From Omphalotus guepiniiformis (lineage: Eukaryota > Basidiomycota > Agaricomycetes > Agaricales > Omphalotaceae), in NCBI GenBank assembly GCA_028554645.1, contig JAQOOI010000073.1:1347605-1411604 (forward strand): 64,000 nt of DNA, in the 5' to 3' direction. Under the pieces are notes generated by a model that saw only the letters and a list, made by a program, of their open reading frames with translations, was not told the DNA's origin and made no database searches. This document shows, in pieces, positions 59,006 to 64,000 of the stretch. The position numbers and the translations under genes were made by a program. The stretch's first letter is position 1; every line of letters starts with the position of its first letter.

Positions 59006-60357
59006 ATGACCTCCACTTTAGATGCTGCGCTACCTAATCCTACCGTTTACCTGAACTATCTACCTCCAGCGACTGCCAATCAGTGGGAAGTGACAAGGAA
59101 TATCTATCTTGCGACGTTAGGGGTGCGTATACGCGATATTTGGGTTGTTTTTATCGTGCCTGGACTCTTTGGTTTTTTAGTCACTGTTATGGGATATGCT
59201 ATCTTCCTTGCCGCAGGATTACATCCTATTTCGACGGTTTAATACGAATGTACTGGCGTATTTTCTTGCAAGGTGAGCTAGTAGCTTTGACCGCGAGGAA
59301 TGTACTTTTCTGATATCAGGATCTCATTAGAACGGCTGCGTTGGGCTATGTGTTGACTTCAGTCATTGCGAAAAGTGTGTACTCAATGCCCCACTTTTAC
59401 TTCTACTACTCATCCTCGCAGCTGCGCGTTTACCAAATTGCCCCGCAATGGAACTCGGCGTAACATGCTGCTGGGTCATCTCCAACGCCGCCAGCTCTTT
59501 CCTTTTCCTCCGACGCGTACATGTTGTCGTGAAACACGCCAAACCACTCTTTCATCTCTTCTCTGCACTTTGGGTAGTGGATGTTGGGATCTCTGTCTTA
59601 GTGCCTATAGGCTCGTACTCTGGACCATTGGCGAATTCAGGATATTGCATCAATACGGGTGTGAAGCGATATGTCACGGCGGCCGCGGTATTCCCATTGA
59701 TATTCGATTCTTTGGTGTTCTTCACGATTTCGTATGTGATTGCTACGAGTCATGGGAATGGGAATGGATCTGGAGAGGAGAGGTTGGGATGGAGAAAGGT
59801 TGTGTTGGGGCGGACACTTCCGAAATTGTCTAGAGCTATTTTTCATGGTGGTCAGCAGTATTATCTGTGAGTTTCATCATCACGCTTTTTTGTTCTTCCG
59901 TTCTTTGACGCGACCGGTTCCTCGTAGAATAACTGTTGGCATGAATTTGTTAGTTACTGTCCTCATTGCCACGCCTTCAGTCCCACCCATTTATCGCGCG
60001 ACATTTTCTATCCCCGGACTCGCTCTAACAAGTTCCATGGCTTGTCGGGTCTTCAGGAATTTATACTTCGAGGCACGACACCGGCAAAACGTAACCTCTA
60101 CAATGGACTCGTTGCATTTTGCTTCGACTACAAGTGGTAGACCTAGTATCACCATTAGGTCTCGACTGAATTTTGGCCGGGAGGATCAATCATCAATGCC
60201 GAGTTCGAGTGGGAAGACAGAAAGTGCTCAGACGCGTATTGGCCTGGCATATAAAGATCCTGCGATACATTTTGACTCGGATATGGAGAGTGGGAATGCG
60301 GTGCTTGAGGGTATTCCGCTTCATGAAGTTTCGTCGAAAGTGGTGTATGGAGAATGA
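59006..60357 (+). CDS. Seven-transmembrane protein, DUF6533/GPCR-like
   Basis: Start ATG 59006 (MTSTLDAALPNPTVYLNYLP); the frame upstream has only a TTG. Successive exons give NQWEVTRNIYLATLG, then LLWDMLSSLPQDYILFRRF and NTNVLAYFLA, then TAALGYVLTSVIAK, then ELGVTCCWVISNAASSFLFL, PLFHLFSALWVVDVGISVLV, AAAVFPLIFDSLVFFTISYV and ITVGMNLLVTVLIATPSV, with SMACRVFRNLYFEARH leading into a Ser-rich cytoplasmic tail ending in VVYGE. This WD...LP-D-Y opening and hydrophobic pattern is common in Agaricomycete multigene 7TM families. Likely a plasma-membrane receptor-like protein; ligand unknown. Introns near 59124-59184, 59273-59331, 59374-59421 and 59869-59927. Confidence 0.72.
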
Positions 60358-60709
60358 TGGGGTTTAGTCTTTATCTGGCGATGGTTCTAATGCATGTATA
60401 TATACCATCGAGCATCTTTCTGGCATTATCCAGGTAAAAGGACAGGTCTGGGTGTAAATCCTCCATTACCTCTCACACATCGCGGTTCATTGCATTCAAT
60501 TGTAACACAAGCTATTTAAATAATACACACCAAAGGAAAACATAGTAGTGACTAGTAGTACAAGTTGACAGACTACTAGCAGGAAACCTTTGCAATTGAG
60601 AACATTGATTTCTTCCCTAAGTCATTTCCATCTTATTGATTTGCTTTGTGAACTTGAAAAAATCAATTGTTAGTATCAGTGAAAAGGAAAGTGAATTCAT
60701 GTTAAAATT
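60358..60709. other. Short intergenic stretch
   Basis: Between the convergent 3' ends of the 7TM gene and the STAND gene. AT-rich; no element recognised. Confidence 0.5.
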
Positions 60710-60739
60710 CTACACACATTTTCCTGCCAACACTAGAGC

Positions 60740-62020
60740 TTTCACTCTCTTCCAAAGACTGTTTTTTGGTCTATAGTCCAACATCCATGCAAAGTATTCA
60801 ATCCTTCTCAAGGTATCTGAATGATCTTCTCCCAAGTATTTCTGTGAATCTGCAACCAGTTGTTTGAACAGCTCTCTGGCCTCCTTCATCTTTCCCGAAT
60901 CCACATAGGTGTAAGCCAAGTATTGCACTCTATTGAGAGTATCTGGGTGCGCATCTCCCTGAACTCTCTTTGATATATCAACTACTTTCTCCTGCAGCTC
61001 CTCAGCCTCCTTCAACTTTCTCAAATTCTTGTAGATCCAAGCCAGAACTGACACTCTTTTGAGTGTATTTGGATGTTCCTCACCCAACACCCTTCTTGAC
61101 ACCTCAACCACATTGTTCTGCAGCTCTAGAGCTTTCAAATTTCTACCAAGTATCTGGTAGGTAATGGCCAAGCTGCTAAGATATGATAGAGTGTCTAGAT
61201 GCTCCTCTCCATGGACTCTCTTTGATATATCAACTACTTTCTCCTGCATCTCCTCAGCCTCCTGAAACCTGCTCATGTCATAGTAAATGCAAGCCAGAAG
61301 ACCCATCCCTCTGAAAGTATCTGGATGTTCCTCACTTAACACCCTTCTTGACACCTCAACCACATTGCTCTGCAGCTCCACAGCTTCCGAATTTCTACCC
61401 AGTGTATTGTAAGTAATGGCCAGCCTCCCAAGATAGGATAGAGTGTCTGGATGCTCCTCTCCATGGATCCTCTTTGATATCTCAACTACTTGCTCCTCTA
61501 GCTCCTCAGCCTCCTTTAACTTGTTGGTTTCCTTGTAGATCCAAGCTAGATTTGACACTCTTGTGAGCGTATCTGGATGTTCCTCACCCAACACCCTTCT
61601 TGACACCTCAACCACATTGTTTAGCAGCTTCAGAGCTTCCCAATCTTTACCCAGGTTTTGAAAAGTGATGGCCAAGTTCCTATAATGAAATAGAGTGGCT
61701 GGATGCTCCTCTCCCTGAACTCTTCTTGATATCTCAACTGCTTTCTTCTGCAGCTCTTCAGCCTCCTTCAACTTGCCCAGATTATTGTAGATCAAAGCCA
61801 GCTCTGTTACTCTTGTGAGTGTGTCTGAATGTTCTTCACCTAACACCCTCTCTGATACCTTAATAAGATCTTCTTGTAGCTTCAGAGCTTCTAGATATTT
61901 ACCCAGTGTATTGTATACTCTGGCTAGGCTGCTGATACAAGACAGAGTGGATGGATGTTCCTCTCCCTGAACATTCTTCAATGTCTGAAAGAGCTCTTGA
62001 AGTAGTGTATGTGCTTCATT
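60740..62020 (-). repeat. Coding TPR repeat array with 84-residue super-period
   Basis: About ten 42-residue TPR units. Units alternate between two types: one with SRRVLGEEHPDTL and LAWIYK, the other with SKRVxGEEHPDTLSYL and LAITYxxLGRN. The DNA therefore repeats at about 252 bp, as seen in the recurring segments CTTCTTGACACCTCAACCAC (near 61091, 61343 and 61595) and TTTGATATATCAACTACTTT (near 60969 and 61221). The central units are the most alike. Confidence 0.85.
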
Positions 62021-62367
62021 CCATCTATGTGTGTGATAATATATGTCACACTGCCTCTGTCTGCATAGAAGGCTTCTGGTATGCTCAATCCCAAGAGCTT
62101 TTACATATTGTTCAAAACAAGAATCATATAGAGAAGCTGCCCTATCCCACAATGCACACTTGCTATAAATTTGAGCAAATGCCCATGATGTAGCAGCTGT
62201 GCTCTGGGCAAATACACAGAGCTTCTCCAAATGAGACAGCATTGATAGGTAGTATTTGTATTTGTGTACATCTTCTTTGTTAGATGACACAGAGCCTGCA
62301 ACAATTGCTGTTACTGTCATCTCCATCTTGTTTCTTGTATCAGGTGGCATCCCATGATGTATCCACT

Positions 62368-62372
62368 GATGG
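62368..62372. repeat. Target-site duplication, left copy (GATGG)
   Basis: Five bases directly before the LTR, identical to 62914-62918 directly after it. Confidence 0.88.
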
Positions 62373-62913
62373 TGTTAAGTCCGTGCGGACTAGAGACGGT
62401 AAGAAAGCGAGGACCTCCGAGGAGGTCCGAGAGAAGGAGTTCGAAAGGAACAAGACAAGATAAACCAGGAGCCCCGAATTGCTCCGGCAACAAGACTTCA
62501 CCCAGTAGGCAGTATTATTTCGATACTGCCCCCCGTGCTGCACCCGGATTGGAAGTCCGAGGAGAGATGAGAGTTCAGACGAGAAATTCAAGATAGTAGT
62601 CCGGAGACTAAATTGATTTTAAAACTAAAGTATATACAGTATAAGCGTGAAGTATTTATATGAGTATTCTACCGGAGATACTCGGAGTAATAAAACAATA
62701 GTGTGAGAAGAATGAAACTAAAGAACAATAGGAACATGGAACATCGGCGACGTTCGGATGTCCGGAGTAGAAAAGAATAATAAAAGCGAATAGGAAAGCG
62801 TGAATTTGTAAAGTGAACCATATGGCAAGATTGAATAGATGTCAGGAAGAAGAAATCAAAGAAGTTCTAGAAACCGGAGGTCTGACCCGGAGTTCCGGCG
62901 CATAGCCGTAACA
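62373..62913. mobile_element. Solo LTR of a retrotransposon, 541 bp
   Basis: Begins TGTTAAGTCC and ends CGTAACA, so the ends form the TG...CA type short inverted repeat TGTTA/TAACA. It is flanked on both sides by GATGG (62368-62372 and 62914-62918), a perfect 5-bp target-site duplication. The interior has no coding capacity, includes AATAAAA-type signals near 62690 and 62780, and repeated TCCGGA/CCGGAG motifs. It interrupts a STAND gene whose frame continues when the LTR and one GATGG copy are ignored. Orientation and Gypsy or Copia origin cannot be decided. Confidence 0.9.
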
Positions 62914-62918
62914 GATGG
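62914..62918. repeat. Target-site duplication, right copy (GATGG)
   Basis: Five bases directly after the LTR, matching the left copy. Confidence 0.88.
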
Positions 62919-64000
62919 ACCATAGGATGGATGTTGTACAAATTTTTACTGCTTCCAAATTCCACTAAGGAATATGATCTGAGCACTTGAATCATATCAT
63001 TGAAAGCAATGATATCCCATTCATCTGTATCTGAAGTAAAAAGCTTTAAGAACTGCTGTCCTGCATCATAACATTCACTGTGGGGTAGAGGATTATCCCA
63101 GTCTTCATCAATGTATGTGAATGCCCTCTGAAATAGCATGCCCGGAATTCCTTCAAAATGAAGGAAAGAGCAAATTCTTAGAAACTCCTTGCTCTTAGCA
63201 TCTAGCTTTTGCCAGCTCAAATTCCATGCAGCATAGACAGATAATCCATATCCATGCTGTTTTATGTTCTTTGAGAGCAGCTCAGCTCTATGCTGGGTAT
63301 AGAGATCCAGATAGCTATTGAAGCAGCCTTGTTGTTGAATGTAACTTCCTGCATGAGCTATGACCAGAGGGAAGAAATGCAGTGCCTTGACAATAGCTAG
63401 GGCAATTTGGACAGTTACTTTGTCCCTTCTCTGTCTTGTATGGGAGAGAAGCAGATCTACTGCCTCATTCTCCTGCATATCTGATACCTGCACTCTATTT
63501 TCCACCTCCTGCCAGTAATCAGGATTCCTGGTAGTGACAAGCACATTGCCATGAGTGCATTGTGGCACATATTTCCCAATATTCAAATCAGGATCATCAG
63601 CATTGTCAAAGACTAGCAACCATTTTTCATGATGGCTATAAAGCCAGTCTAGTGCTGACTGCCAGCTGGGATTAGGGACACCACACTTTCCAGCAATGTC
63701 AAGAAGACTAGCTTGGATAAGCTCCTCAGTATTGGATTGGATGAAGAATATCTTTTTGAATCTGATACTGTATTATGAGTTTGTTCTTGTAGATATTGAT
63801 TCCACACTTACTGGTCAGAGTTTAACATGCTAAACTGCAATGCAATTTGTGTCTTTCCTGATCCACCCAGACCATGCAAGATGGCCCTATTCTGAATCTT
63901 CCTCCTGCTCCAGGCTGACTTTCACCAAGGAAGTATGACTTGAGTTGAGTGAGGATATGATTTCTGCCAATGAAGTTTTGATTAGGAGCAGGAAGATTTG

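Larger units (their letters stand above)
60710..64000 (-). pseudogene. STAND NB-ARC/TPR (fungal NLR-type) gene split by a solo LTR, 5' end beyond window
   Basis: Fungal STAND proteins act as signal-sensing NTPase switches, often in heterokaryon incompatibility or defence. Reading on the minus strand: FIGRNHILTQLKSYFLGE, P-loop LHGLGGSGKTQIALQF (about 63880), an intron at about 63770-63815, Walker B WLLVFDNADDPD (about 63610), NVLVTTRNPDYW, the GLPL-like FFPLVIAHAGSYI, and winged-helix NIHPMVH (about 62920). There the LTR interrupts; on its other side the frame resumes as QWIHHGMPPDTR (about 62360), restoring the usual HPxVHxW motif. The C-terminal 546 residues hold about 10 kinesin-light-chain-type TPR units (42 residues, motif GEEHPDTL) ending at 60710. 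An apparent 1-base frameshift near 63905 separates the GESQPG block from the P-loop frame. Probably non-functional. Confidence 0.85.

Noticed and set aside
62354..62596. 80-residue plus-strand frame inside the LTR
   Set aside because: Starts in the flanking STAND gene and runs into the LTR; LTRs are non-coding and the residues show no motif.
1..64000. tRNA genes, rRNA, CRISPR arrays, bacterial-type operons
   Set aside because: None seen by eye; the intron-rich fungal gene structure excludes prokaryotic features, and tRNA detection would need a covariance search.

Overview
The window is nuclear DNA of a filamentous basidiomycete, most likely an Agaricomycete. Genes are dense and on both strands, and almost all are cut by short introns of about 50-65 nt with GT...AG ends. 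The protein set is typical of mushrooms: adenylate-forming reductases, a KAR5 karyogamy protein, a STAND NB-ARC/TPR protein, a DUF6533-like 7TM protein and a CCCH/RBR protein. No prokaryotic operons, rRNA genes or CRISPR arrays were seen.

Layout. 0-10 kb: the 3' end of an unknown gene, a KAR5-like nuclear-fusion gene, a Mn superoxide dismutase, a tyrosyl-tRNA synthetase (minus), two tandem paralogs of an unknown acidic protein (minus), and between them a Pmp3/UPF0057 proteolipid gene of four small exons plus a stray copy of the 3' end of the ABC transporter gene found at 15.6 kb. 10-15.5 kb: an orphan gene with PD-(D/E)XK-like residues, then about 4.4 kb of gene-poor DNA with a Cys/Leu-coding minisatellite and a GC-rich hairpin. 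15.6-23 kb (minus): a peroxisomal-type half ABC transporter, then a large CCCH-RRM-RBR putative ubiquitin ligase whose zinc-finger exon is tandemly triplicated. 24-29 kb (minus): an aquaglyceroporin and a macro-domain protein.

29.4-51.1 kb is the most striking part: four copies of one adenylate-forming reductase (A-T-R, NRPS-like), in the order minus, plus, plus, minus. Copies 1 and 2 look intact. Copy 3 carries two frame-breaking indels. Copy 4 has lost the end of its A domain and most of its carrier domain, and has a stop codon at the junction. Copy 1 is divergent from a metallophosphoesterase gene. Copy 2 is divergent from a decayed fragment of the same phosphoesterase, so the divergent pair was duplicated in inverted orientation around a DUF2461 gene and the second phosphoesterase then decayed.

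52-64 kb: TSR3 (18S rRNA aminocarboxypropyl transferase), a small unknown gene, a secreted serine-rich GPI-type protein, a small acidic protein, a 7TM receptor-like protein, and at the right edge a STAND NB-ARC/TPR gene split by a 541-bp solo LTR with a perfect 5-bp target-site duplication.

Functionally the window mixes housekeeping genes (SOD, TyrRS, TSR3, KAR5, Pmp3) with a recently expanded secondary-metabolism-type enzyme family and an innate-immunity-type NLR gene disrupted by a retroelement. All exon borders were inferred by eye from splice consensus and protein-family continuity.
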